Assembly (NCBI GenBank): GCA_016124255.1 | Contig: WGOB01000024.1 | Coordinates: 1-36,861, forward strand | Direction: 5' to 3' | Source of the DNA: Alphaproteobacteria bacterium | GTDB taxonomy: Bacteria; Pseudomonadota; Alphaproteobacteria; Caulobacterales; Aquidulcibacteraceae | DNA: 36,861 bases | Shown: piece after piece, positions 7,579 through 15,422 of the stretch | Position numbering within the stretch: position 1 is the first letter of the stretch | How the letters are laid out: every line of letters begins with the position of its first letter | Position numbers and translations under genes: made by a program | The notes under the pieces: generated by a model | Told to the model about the DNA's origin: nothing | What the model saw: only the letters and a program-made list of their open reading frames with translations | Databases searched by the model: none

Positions 7579-8393
7579 GCCAGCGCGAGAAAGGTGCGGG
7601 CCGCGGCGAAGTCGCCGATCTCGATCAGCAGCCGTTGTCCGCCGACTTCAAGGATCGCGCTTTCGCGTGGATCGAGGGCGGCCAGTTGCGGCAGCACGTC
7701 GGGGGGAAACTCGAAAATGACGCTGCGCACGCCGTCAACCGTTGCGATGCGTCGTTCGCGGGCGTGGATGCGCGTCGCGGCGGCGCGCAGCGGTGCGCCT
7801 GCTTCCAGACCGCGAGCGCGGCGCGCCGGCGCGCTGAGCGTGGGCGCCGATGCGCGCGCGACGTCGCGGATCACCAGGCTGGCGCTCGCGGGCGGGCGCT
7901 CGGACGCCGCGATCGGCGCCACGAGCGCGACGGCATCGGGACGCACGCCGAATTGCGCACGGCGCGGGGCTGGAATGTCTTGAACCAATAGCCAGCCGGC
8001 GGCGTCGGGGCGGCGCTGCGCGCGCCATGCGCGCAGCAGGCCGGGCAGCGTCAGCGACGGCGTGCGGGCCCAGGCGCGATAGCTGTCGCGTGCGCGGGCT
8101 GCGGCCTCCAGCGTGCGGGCGTCATCGCAAGCGCGCGCGGCGGCGGCGTTGCGGGCGGCGTGCTCAAGCTCCTGAACGCGCTCCTCCGTCCAGCCGCCAC
8201 GCAGCAATGCGCCGCGCGCCTGCGCTGCGCCGCTGACCAACGCGTTGCGGACGTCGGGGGTGAACAGGGCGCAGCGATCGTCCGCCTCGATCAGGCCGCG
8301 GCGCTCGGCGAATTGCGCGCGTGCGTCCAGCGAATCGGCGCCAGCCAAGGGCGCGGCGACGATTGCGACGAACGCGATTATCAAAAGGCGCAT
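7566..8393 (-). CDS. Exported protein of unknown function
   Basis: The 275-residue protein starts with a short signal peptide (MRLLIIAFVAIVAAPLAGA). An alanine/arginine-rich helical region follows, with two cysteines (CALFTPDV and RACDDAR) about 50 residues apart. The C-terminal half is mixed strand/helix and ends in IEIGDFAAARTFLALAQ. The composition is typical of poorly conserved alphaproteobacterial periplasmic proteins, and I cannot name a family. It is divergent from the DUF1491 gene (41-base gap) and overlaps the kinase gene tail-to-tail. Confidence 0.7.
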   Translation of the reverse strand: MRLLIIAFVAIVAAPLAGADSLDARAQFAERRGLIEADDRCALFTPDVRNALVSGAAQARGALLRGGWTEERVQELEHAARNAAAARACDDARTLEAAARARDSYRAWARTPSLTLPGLLRAWRAQRRPDAAGWLLVQDIPAPRRAQFGVRPDAVALVAPIAASERPPASASLVIRDVARASAPTLSAPARRARGLEAGAPLRAAATRIHARERRIATVDGVRSVIFEFPPDVLPQLAALDPRESAILEVGGQRLLIEIGDFAAARTFLALAQPR

Positions 8394-8434
8394 CGCGTTA
8401 CGCTAGAGCGGCGATCTTGAGGTAAGGTGAATGC

Positions 8435-8794
8435 ATGGCGCCGCCGGCGGAGCTTCGAACTGAAATCTGGGCGCAGGCCCTCATCCGCCGTGCGGAGGTG
8501 GGCGGCGCGTTCGCCGGTATCGTGCGACGCGGCGACGCCGACGCCGGCGCAGTGCTGGTGAAGGTGGCCACGCTCGACGGACGCGCGCGCCTTTATGCGC
8601 CGGCGCGCGACGGGGCGGGCGAGCGGATATGGCTTAATCTCTCCACCGGGTCGCTCGGCCTCGAGGAGGCCGCGATCGACGCCTATGCACGCGCGCGTGC
8701 GGACAAGGATCCCGATCTTTGGATCGTCGAGGTGGAGGATCGGGCCGGACGGCACTTCTTGACCGAGCCCGTCCATGACACCGCGCCGTCCTGA
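8435..8794 (+). CDS. DUF1491 family protein
   Basis: The 119-residue soluble protein matches the DUF1491 pattern: LRTEIWAQALIRRAEVGGAFAGIVRRGDADAGAVLVKV, then GERIWLNLS, and DPDLWIVEVEDRAGRHFLTEPV at the C-terminus. The family is widespread in Alphaproteobacteria and has no established biochemical role that I know of. The start at ATG 8435 is supported by AGGTAAGG at about 8421-8428. Another ATG at 8431 is in a different frame. The stop lies three bases from that of the convergent TIR-like/Sel1 gene. Confidence 0.88.
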   Translation: MAPPAELRTEIWAQALIRRAEVGGAFAGIVRRGDADAGAVLVKVATLDGRARLYAPARDGAGERIWLNLSTGSLGLEEAAIDAYARARADKDPDLWIVEVEDRAGRHFLTEPVHDTAPS

Positions 8795-8797
8795 GGC

Positions 8798-10147
8798 TCA
8801 GCCGGGACCGATCCGTGTGAGATCGGCCTGTGCGTCCGCATGCCCCTGCTGCACGGCGCGCTGATAATATTCTCGCGCGCGCGCGATATCGGTTTGCCCG
8901 CCGAGGCCGCGTTCGAGCAGGCTCGCGAAACGGCGCGATGCTTCGCCATCGCCGCGCGCGGAGGCGGCTTCGTATCGACGACGCGCCTGCGCGTAGTCCT
9001 GCGCGACGCCGTTGCCTTCTTCGTAGAGCACGCCCATCGCGCGCATGGCGGCGGCGGCGCCCGCCTGCTCGCCGCGCGCATACCATTGAATGGCCTGCGC
9101 CACATCCTGCGGGACGCCGAGACCGCGCTCGTACATCGCGCCGATCAAGACGAACGAGGGACCGTAGCCCTCCCGCGCGGCGCGCTCTGCGAAGGCGAAC
9201 GCGGTTTCCGGCTCTTCGGCAGCGAGCGCGGCCTCCGCGCGATCGACAAGGGCGCGCACGTCCCCGGCTTCGGCGGCTTCGGCGAGCAAGCCGTCGGCGC
9301 GCTCGGCATCTGCGGGGGTCGCGTCATAGCCAGGCTGGCCGCTGCGCGCGAGGACGCTGAGGAGATAGGTTGCGAGCGCATCGCCGGACGCGCTGGCGGC
9401 GGCGCAGCTCGCGCGGGCGGCGTCGCGATCTTCCGGCAGGCCCTCGCCATACATCAACGCCAGACAATGCAGCGTGCGTCCAAGCGTGTCGCCGCGCGCC
9501 GCTTCCGCTTCGATCGTCTCGATCGCAGTGCGCTCCAGCGCCAAGATGATGATCTCGCGCGGCGGCAGCGTTTTGAGTTCTTCATCCTCAAGACCGTAGA
9601 GATCGGCGGCGCCGGGGGTGTCGGTAAATTCCTCCGCCTGTTTCTCAAAGTCAGGCCGCGGCCCGGGCAGCGGGGCCGGTTCGTCCGAGTCAAGACGCAG
9701 CGTCATGATCGCGGCGGCCAAGCCGATCAGCGCTGCGACCGCGACGCCCAGAAGGACGCGCCGGATCAGCGGCGCGCCGCTGGCGCGCGTCGTCGCCGCC
9801 TGGGCGGGGCGGCCGCGGCGGGTCGCAATGGATTGCACGAGCTTCTCAAAGGCGGGCGCGGCCTCGGGGGCCGGCCAAGCCTGCAGGTCGATCGCGGTCC
9901 CGGCCGACGCCGGGGGGGCGGCGGAATCGATCCGTGCGCTGATCAATCCGCCACGGGCGGCGGCGCGGTCTGCGGCGCCTTGGACGTCGGCGTCTCCCAG
10001 GGCGGAGGCCGACCACAGCACCAGCGTGGCGCGCTCGCCGTTGGAGACGCCGGGCGCGGCCTCGATCCCGCGCGCCCGGAGGGCGTCGGCGAGGGCGACG
10101 GCGCGCGCCCGATCGGCGCTGGCGCAGACGATGCTGACGTCGACCAT
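8798..10147 (-). CDS. Membrane-anchored TIR-like and Sel1-repeat protein
   Basis: The protein has 449 residues. Residues 1-110 resemble a TIR fold: a first strand VSIVCAS, the helix RARAVALADALRARGIEA, a strand ATLVLWSASAL, and a late IDLQAW. A single helix (about 129-150) could span the membrane, followed by an acidic linker. From about residue 205 to the end there are Sel1/TPR-like repeats with AAARGDTLGRTLHCLALMYGEG and IGAMYERGLGVPQDVAQAIQ-type units. TIR NADases use a conserved glutamate after the WSxxxxxSxW motif. Here that stretch is GDADVQGAADRA, with alanine at the glutamate position, so enzymatic activity is doubtful. An adaptor or sensor with a cytoplasmic TIR-like module and exported repeats is plausible, though the topology is inferred. 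It is divergent from prfC. Confidence 0.75.
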   Translation of the reverse strand: MVDVSIVCASADRARAVALADALRARGIEAAPGVSNGERATLVLWSASALGDADVQGAADRAAARGGLISARIDSAAPPASAGTAIDLQAWPAPEAAPAFEKLVQSIATRRGRPAQAATTRASGAPLIRRVLLGVAVAALIGLAAAIMTLRLDSDEPAPLPGPRPDFEKQAEEFTDTPGAADLYGLEDEELKTLPPREIIILALERTAIETIEAEAARGDTLGRTLHCLALMYGEGLPEDRDAARASCAAASASGDALATYLLSVLARSGQPGYDATPADAERADGLLAEAAEAGDVRALVDRAEAALAAEEPETAFAFAERAAREGYGPSFVLIGAMYERGLGVPQDVAQAIQWYARGEQAGAAAAMRAMGVLYEEGNGVAQDYAQARRRYEAASARGDGEASRRFASLLERGLGGQTDIARAREYYQRAVQQGHADAQADLTRIGPG

Positions 10148-10339
10148 GAACTCCCTCCGCCGACCCTCTTAGCCTCCCTTGGCGGCGCTGAGCAGCCCCG
10201 CCGGGCGCCCGAGCCGCCGCGAACCGGCAGAGCGCCCATGCACGCCCGCGCAGGCGACGACGCGAACGCGAGGCGCTTGCTCTTGGGAGAACCGACCAGT
10301 AAAGCGCCCCGTTCCCCGTTTTGCCCTACACACGGTTCC
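10148..10339. promoter_or_regulatory. Divergent intergenic region between the TIR-like/Sel1 gene and prfC
   Basis: This 192-base gap separates two divergent starts and should hold both promoters. I see only weak elements: TTGCTC (10277-10282) and AGTAAA (10298-10303), 15 bases apart, upstream of prfC. No terminator, repeat or small gene is evident. Confidence 0.3.
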
Positions 10340-11950
10340 ATGCCCGCAACCGCCCGCCCCGCCGCGGAAGCCGCCCGGAGGCGGACGTTCGCCATCATTT
10401 CCCACCCCGACGCCGGAAAGACGACGCTGACGGAAGCGCTGCTGCTGGCGGGCGGCGCGATACATTTGGCCGGCGAGGTCCGTGCACGGGGCCAGGCCAG
10501 GCGGACGCGCTCGGACTGGATGAAGATCGAGCGCGAGCGGGGCATCTCGGTGTCAGCGTCGGTGATGACGTTCGAGAGCGATGGGAAGGTCTTCAATCTG
10601 CTGGACACGCCCGGCCACGAAGACTTTTCCGAGGACACCTATCGCACGCTGACGGCGGCGGATTCAGCAGTCATGGTGCTCGACGCCGCAAAGGGGATCG
10701 AACCGCGGCCGCTGAAGCTGTTCGAGGTTTGCCGGTTGCGCGACATCCCAATCGTCACCTTCATCAACAAGATGGACCGCGAGGCGCAGGATCCGTTCGC
10801 GCTTCTGGACGAGATCCACGACAAATTGGCGCTCGATCCCGCGCCGCTCTACTGGCCGGCGGGATCGGGACAGCGTTTCGCGGGGATGCTCGACCTCAAC
10901 AGGCGGGAATTTCTACGTTTCTCCCGTCCGAGCGCGGATGAACCGGTCTTGGCGCGTGCGGAGCGCCTTCCGATGGGCGGCAACTCGGTCAGCGAGGCGC
11001 TGAGCGAAGAGCTGCTTGCCGAACTGAATGAGGGGGCCGACCTCGCGCGCGGCGTCCTCTCCCCGTTCGACGGCGAGGCGTTTCGCGCTGGGCATTTGAC
11101 GCCAGTGGTGTTCGGCGCGGCGCTGCGGCGGTTCGGCGTGGCGGAACTGCTCTCGGTGATTGCAGCGGAGTCGCCGAGCCCGCGGCCGCAGAATGCGCGG
11201 ATCGACGGAGCGGATGTCGCTGTCGACGCCGGCCGCGAGGAGGTGTCGGGCTTCGTGTTCAAGGTCCAGGCGAACATGGATCCAAAACATCGCGACCGGG
11301 TGGCGTTCCTGCGCCTGTGTTCTGGACGGTTCGTGCGCGGGATGACGCTGAAGACGGCGGCCGGGAAAGCGATGAATATACACAACCCGCTGATGTTCCT
11401 GGCGCAGGACCGGGAGATCACCGACGAAGCGTTTCCAGGCGACGTGATCGGGGCGCCCAATCATGGCGTGCTGCGGGTGGGGGATTCGCTCTCGGAATCG
11501 GGAAAAATATCGTTCCAGGGCATTCCGAATTTTGCGCCGGAAATCCTGAAGCGCTGCCGCGTGAAGGATCCGCTGAAGCAAAAACACCTGCGCCGCGCGC
11601 TCGAGGCCTTGGCCGAAGAGGGCGTCACACAGACTTTCCGTCCGACCATCGGCGCCGACATGATCATCGGGGCGGTCGGCGCGCTGCAATTCGACGTGCT
11701 TGAGGAGCGGGTCGCGACCGAGTACGGGCTCGACGTCGTGTTCGAGCCGTCTCCCTACCAGGCCGCGCGCTGGATCTCGGCCGACGCGAAGAGCGAAGTC
11801 GATGCGTTTATCGCGAAATACGGCTCGCAGATCGCCGAGGATATCGACGGCGCGCCAGTATTCCTCGGCAAGAGCGCCTGGGAGATCGGCTATGTGCAGG
11901 AAAAGAACCCGGCGATCCGGTTCACCGCCGTGAAAGAGCGGGCGGCCTAG
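10340..11950 (+). CDS. prfC: Peptide chain release factor 3
   Basis: A 536-residue translational GTPase, close to the usual 525-530 for RF3. The G1 loop SHPDAGKTT lies at residues 21-29, G2 is in ERERGISVSASVM, G3 is DTPGHEDFSEDTYRTL and G4 is NKMD. RF3-specific features include SEDTYRTLTAADSAVMVLDA, EIHDKLALDPAPLYWPAGSG, GVLRVGDSL and the C-terminal KNPAIRFTAVKE. RF3 uses GTP to recycle RF1 and RF2 from the ribosome after peptide release. ATG 10340 gives the family N-terminus; the same frame stays open far upstream only because of GC-rich composition antisense to the Sel1 gene. Its TAG stop overlaps the convergent DUF2336 stop within CCTAGG. Confidence 0.96.
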   Translation: MPATARPAAEAARRRTFAIISHPDAGKTTLTEALLLAGGAIHLAGEVRARGQARRTRSDWMKIERERGISVSASVMTFESDGKVFNLLDTPGHEDFSEDTYRTLTAADSAVMVLDAAKGIEPRPLKLFEVCRLRDIPIVTFINKMDREAQDPFALLDEIHDKLALDPAPLYWPAGSGQRFAGMLDLNRREFLRFSRPSADEPVLARAERLPMGGNSVSEALSEELLAELNEGADLARGVLSPFDGEAFRAGHLTPVVFGAALRRFGVAELLSVIAAESPSPRPQNARIDGADVAVDAGREEVSGFVFKVQANMDPKHRDRVAFLRLCSGRFVRGMTLKTAAGKAMNIHNPLMFLAQDREITDEAFPGDVIGAPNHGVLRVGDSLSESGKISFQGIPNFAPEILKRCRVKDPLKQKHLRRALEALAEEGVTQTFRPTIGADMIIGAVGALQFDVLEERVATEYGLDVVFEPSPYQAARWISADAKSEVDAFIAKYGSQIAEDIDGAPVFLGKSAWEIGYVQEKNPAIRFTAVKERAA

Positions 11951-13044
11951 GTCGCGGCTGCGTTCTCGGCGGCGGCGCGGACCTTGAAAAAGCGCACCGC
12001 GCGCTTGGCGGCTTCGACCGGCACGGAATTGTACATCTGGCCGAAGGCTTCGCCGCGCACCATCGCATTTTCCTGTTCGTTGGTGCAGAGCAGGACGGCC
12101 ATCGAGACAAACACGGCGCGCTCGACATCGGCGGCGCGGCAGAGCATGGCGATCGCGTCGAGGTCCTTGTGGGCGACCACCTGGCGCACGGTCTCCACCT
12201 CGACCCCGACGATCTCGGCGAGCGCGCAGAGGAAGCGCGCATGCTGGCTCTCGCGCAACAATTGGATCAGCAAGCGACCGTCGAGCGCCCCTTCGCTGCG
12301 CTTCAGCCGCACGAATACAAAAGCCTTCTTCAATTCGTCGCTGAGTTCGCCCTCGCGCTTGCTCAGGCGCGCGCGGGCCTTGGCGAGCGCATCATCGAGG
12401 GTGGCGGGATCGACGCCGGCGTTGCGCTTGAGGATCTGTTCGCGCAGGCGCGTCTCGACCACGAAGTACATTTCATTGAGGAGGTCGATCGGGAGATCGT
12501 GGCGATGCACCACCACCTCGTGGAGGCTCTTCACGTCACGGGCGCGTTCGACCGCCGTCTCGATGCCTTTGCGGGAAAAGCGCGCGCCCTCGTTGCGGAG
12601 CAACGCGCCGAGAGCCGTGTCGTCGCCGCGCTGGACGATGGCGTCCGACACGCCTTCGCTGACGCTCGGCCGCTGGGCGATCGCGGCGATGTGGCGCTGG
12701 CTGCGTTTCTCCACGATCGAGACAAGGTCGGCGTCGCCAAGCGCCTTTGAGCGACGCAAGACAGGCTCGGCGATTTCGAAGGCGTGGTTGGCGAGGTCCC
12801 GCATCAGGCCAGTCGGCGCATCCTCAATCTCGGCGAAGCGGTTCGCGAGTTCGATCAGGACGTTGTCCTGCATCTTGGCGGCGACGACCTGGAGGATGTC
12901 GCCGAACATCGCGTCCGCATGCTGCGAGCGGGCGCCGCGCGTCGCGAAGAAGAGATCGGTGACCTCGTGCAGAAGTTCGCGCCGCCGCCCGCTGTCGGTT
13001 TCGCGCGCAAGGTCCACCAATTTGGCAAAACGGTCGCCAGTCAT
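11947..13044 (-). CDS. DUF2336 domain-containing protein
   Basis: The 365-residue, mostly helical cytoplasmic protein opens with RFAKLVDLARETDSGRRRELLHEVTDLFF, characteristic of DUF2336. HEAT-like helical pairs follow, including ELANRFAEIEDAPTGLMRDLA and EPVLRRSKALGDADLVSIV. The C-terminal half continues the helical pattern. DUF2336 proteins are common in Alphaproteobacteria and have no settled function that I know of; HEAT-like repeats suggest protein binding. The gene ends tail-to-tail with prfC and lies 64 bases downstream of the PAN-like gene on the same strand. Confidence 0.85.
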   Translation of the reverse strand: MTGDRFAKLVDLARETDSGRRRELLHEVTDLFFATRGARSQHADAMFGDILQVVAAKMQDNVLIELANRFAEIEDAPTGLMRDLANHAFEIAEPVLRRSKALGDADLVSIVEKRSQRHIAAIAQRPSVSEGVSDAIVQRGDDTALGALLRNEGARFSRKGIETAVERARDVKSLHEVVVHRHDLPIDLLNEMYFVVETRLREQILKRNAGVDPATLDDALAKARARLSKREGELSDELKKAFVFVRLKRSEGALDGRLLIQLLRESQHARFLCALAEIVGVEVETVRQVVAHKDLDAIAMLCRAADVERAVFVSMAVLLCTNEQENAMVRGEAFGQMYNSVPVEAAKRAVRFFKVRAAAENAAAT

Positions 13045-13108
13045 CGCGTTAGTCGCCCCGAGAACGCGGTCACAATAACGAAAGGAGAGTTAAGGATTGG
13101 TGCGCGGC

Positions 13109-13549
13109 TCAGGACTCGCCGGCGAAGCGCGTGCGCAAGCCGAGATCCTCATCGCCGCCCAGCAGGTCGTCGTCGGCGTCGGTGACGGCGCTGCGCGCGA
13201 CCGCCGGCGCAATCACAGATTCATTTGGCGCCGGCGGCGGGGGCGCCGGCGGCGGGGAATGCGGTGCGGCGGCGACGGCGAAGGTCCCGGCGCGACCCAT
13301 CACGCCCGACACCGCGCTCGGCGACGGCGCGGGGGCCGGCACGACAGCTTTCAACTCGCAGGTCTGCGTGGGCGCTTCGTACGTCCACGCCATGCAGAGG
13401 CCGTCGCCGGCGCATAGCTGCTCGCATTGGTCGGCTTGAGCTGCCATGGCTGTGCGGTAGACGCCGCCAGGGCGCGCGACGCCCATTTCGGCGGCGAAGG
13501 CGGCGGCGGCCAGCGCCAGCAGCGCCGAAAGAACGAGAGGCGTCTTCAT
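13109..13549 (-). CDS. Exported PAN/Apple-like protein
   Basis: The 146-residue protein has a signal peptide (MKTPLVLSALLALAAAAFA). A PAN/Apple-like segment follows (about 20-85) with RPGGVYRTAMAAQADQCEQL, CAGDGLCMAWTYEAP and CELKAVVP. Its four cysteines fit the usual disulfide pattern. The rest is a proline-rich linker (PPPAPPPPAP) and an acidic low-complexity tail. PAN domains bind proteins or carbohydrates, and in Alphaproteobacteria occur in small periplasmic proteins of unknown role. The start is unusual: no Shine-Dalgarno sequence is visible, and codons 1-6 lie in an inverted repeat (13540-13567). Confidence 0.72.
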   Translation of the reverse strand: MKTPLVLSALLALAAAAFAAEMGVARPGGVYRTAMAAQADQCEQLCAGDGLCMAWTYEAPTQTCELKAVVPAPAPSPSAVSGVMGRAGTFAVAAAPHSPPPAPPPPAPNESVIAPAVARSAVTDADDDLLGGDEDLGLRTRFAGES

Positions 13550-13572
13550 ACGTGAGTAAGAAGACGCGTCTT
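13540..13572 (-). promoter_or_regulatory. Inverted repeat spanning the start codon of the PAN-like gene
   Basis: GCGTCTTC (13540-13547) and GAAGACGC (13560-13567) are perfect 8-base complements separated by 12 bases. The second arm is part of a perfect 12-base palindrome, AAGACGCGTCTT (13561-13572). On the minus strand the ATG lies at the edge of the loop, so an mRNA hairpin would sequester it. Alternatively the repeated AAGACGC units are an operator. No T-run follows, so a terminator for the upstream ABC-F gene is unlikely. Confidence 0.35.
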
Positions 13573-13590
13573 GGTTTCCGCGGGGTTAAA

Positions 13591-15396
13591 TCACGTGGAG
13601 AAGGTTTCGCGCCTTTCTTCGATCTCCAGCCACTCCGTCTCGGCTGCATCGAGGTCGCGGCGCGCTGCATCGAGGCGTTCGGCGGCGGTGTTGTAGGCGG
13701 CCGGGTCCGCGGCAAAAGCGTTTGCGGCGGCGAGGTGCGTTTCAAGCGCTGCGATCTCGGCATGGAGCGCGGCGATGGCGGCGTCGAGCGCGGTCTGCCG
13801 GCGTTCGTCCTTGTAGGACAGCTTTCGCGCTTCGCTGCGGCGCGGCGGCGGGGCGGATTTGCGGACGGCGCGCTCCTCGCTGCGGGGATGCTCGCGCTCG
13901 AAATCCGCGTAGCCGCCGGGCGTCTCGACCCAGCGACCATCGCCGAGGGCGCCGAGAATTTGCGTGGCGACGCCGTCCAGGAAGGCGCGGTCGTGGCTGA
14001 CGATCAGCACCACGCCGTCATAGCCGGCGAGCATCTCGGCGAGCGCGTCCAGCGTCTCCATGTCCAGATCGTTGGTCGGTTCGTCGAGCACCAGCATGTT
14101 GGCGCTGCGCGCGAGCGCGACAGCCAGGGCCGCGCGGTTGCGTTCGCCGCCGGAAAGCGCGCGGATCGGCTGGCGCAATTGCTCCGGGGGAAAGAGAAAG
14201 GCTTTGGCGTAGCCGGCGACGTGGCGGGGGCGGCCGTGAACGAGGACCTGATCGCCGCCCTGCGGCGCGAGCGTCTCCCAAAGCGTCGCGTTGGGATCGA
14301 GCAATGCGCGCGCCTGGTCGATATAGGAGATTTCGAGCCGGGCGCCGTGGCGGACCGCGCCTGAATCGGGCGCGAGGCGGCCGAGCAGCATTTCGATCAG
14401 CGTCGTCTTCCCTACACCGTTCGGGCCGACAAGGCCGATCCGGTCCCCGCGCATGACGCGCAGCGACAGATCCGCAACGATCTTCTTGGCGCCGAAGCTT
14501 TTCGTCAGGCGCCGTGCTTCGATGACGAGACGACCAGAGTCTGCGCCGCTGTCGGCTTGGATCGCGGCGCGGCCTGGCGCGGCGCCGAGGCGCTTGCGGC
14601 GGTCTTCGCGCAGCGCCTGAAGCTTGCGCAGTCGCCCTTCGTTGCGCGTACGCCGCGCGGTGACGCCCCGACGCAGCCAGTGCTCTTCTGCGGCGAGATG
14701 CGTCTCGATCCTGGCGAGCGCGCGAGCGTCTTCGGCCTCAACACGTTCGGCCCAATCGTCGAAAGCGGAGAAGCCGCGCTCGTGCTTCAGGACCCGGCGC
14801 TGGCGCAGCCAGAACGTCGTGGTCGAGACGCGTTCGAGGAAGCGGCGGTCGTGGCTGATGATCAGCGCGGCGCCGGTGAAACCGGCAAGGCGCGCTTCGA
14901 GCGCTTCGATGGCGGGGATGTCGAGATGGTTGGTGGGTTCGTCGAGCAGGAGAATGTCGGCGTCGGCGGCGAACGCGCGCGCGAGCGAAGCGCGGCGGCC
15001 TTCGCCGCCCGACAGACCAGCCGGCGTGCGATCCGGGTCTAGACCGAACGCGGAGAGCTCGGCTTCGGCGCGGTGCGACGGCGCCGGCGCGCGCGAGGCG
15101 AGCTGCGCGCTCGACGGGGCCTGGACATAAGACCGGAGCGTCTCAAAGCCGGCGAGGTCCGGGGCTTGCGCCGCGAAGGCGAGCGTCGCGCCGGCGGCGT
15201 AGACGACCTCGCCGCCGTCGGGTTCGACGAGGCCGGCGAGCATCCGCATCAGGGTCGATTTGCCGGCGCCGTTGGCGCCGACCAGGCACGCGCGCTGTCC
15301 ACGCGCGAGCGTCAGCGTCGCGTCGTCAAAGAGCGGCGCGGCGCCCATGGAAAGGCGCACGCCTTTGAGCTGCGCGAGGATTTGCGCATCGGCCAT
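13591..15396 (-). CDS. Uup-type ABC-F ATPase
   Basis: The protein has 601 residues and two ABC cassettes without membrane segments, the ABC-F layout. Cassette 1 has Walker A GANGAGKS (40-47), signature LSGGEGRRA (from 128) and Walker B ILLLDEPTNHLD (148-159). Cassette 2 has GPNGVGKT (324-331), a second LSGGERNRA and MLVLDEPTNDLD. The arginine-rich inter-domain linker (about 225-275) is the region that reaches toward the peptidyl-tRNA in this family. A C-terminal helical coiled coil (about 535-600) is typical of Uup and distinguishes it from EttA. ABC-F proteins act on ribosomes; Uup has also been tied to transposon excision and DNA junction binding. It is 26 bases downstream of the PBP gene, probably on one transcript. 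Confidence 0.9.
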   Translation of the reverse strand: MADAQILAQLKGVRLSMGAAPLFDDATLTLARGQRACLVGANGAGKSTLMRMLAGLVEPDGGEVVYAAGATLAFAAQAPDLAGFETLRSYVQAPSSAQLASRAPAPSHRAEAELSAFGLDPDRTPAGLSGGEGRRASLARAFAADADILLLDEPTNHLDIPAIEALEARLAGFTGAALIISHDRRFLERVSTTTFWLRQRRVLKHERGFSAFDDWAERVEAEDARALARIETHLAAEEHWLRRGVTARRTRNEGRLRKLQALREDRRKRLGAAPGRAAIQADSGADSGRLVIEARRLTKSFGAKKIVADLSLRVMRGDRIGLVGPNGVGKTTLIEMLLGRLAPDSGAVRHGARLEISYIDQARALLDPNATLWETLAPQGGDQVLVHGRPRHVAGYAKAFLFPPEQLRQPIRALSGGERNRAALAVALARSANMLVLDEPTNDLDMETLDALAEMLAGYDGVVLIVSHDRAFLDGVATQILGALGDGRWVETPGGYADFEREHPRSEERAVRKSAPPPRRSEARKLSYKDERRQTALDAAIAALHAEIAALETHLAAANAFAADPAAYNTAAERLDAARRDLDAAETEWLEIEERRETFST

Positions 15397-15422
15397 GGCG
15401 GCGTTCTAGCGAAAGTGCTTCG

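Noticed and set aside
8840-10339. Long in-frame extension of prfC to 1036 codons
   Set aside because: It is antisense to the TIR-like/Sel1 gene and has no recognisable domain. RF3 homology begins at ATG 10340, which gives the normal length.
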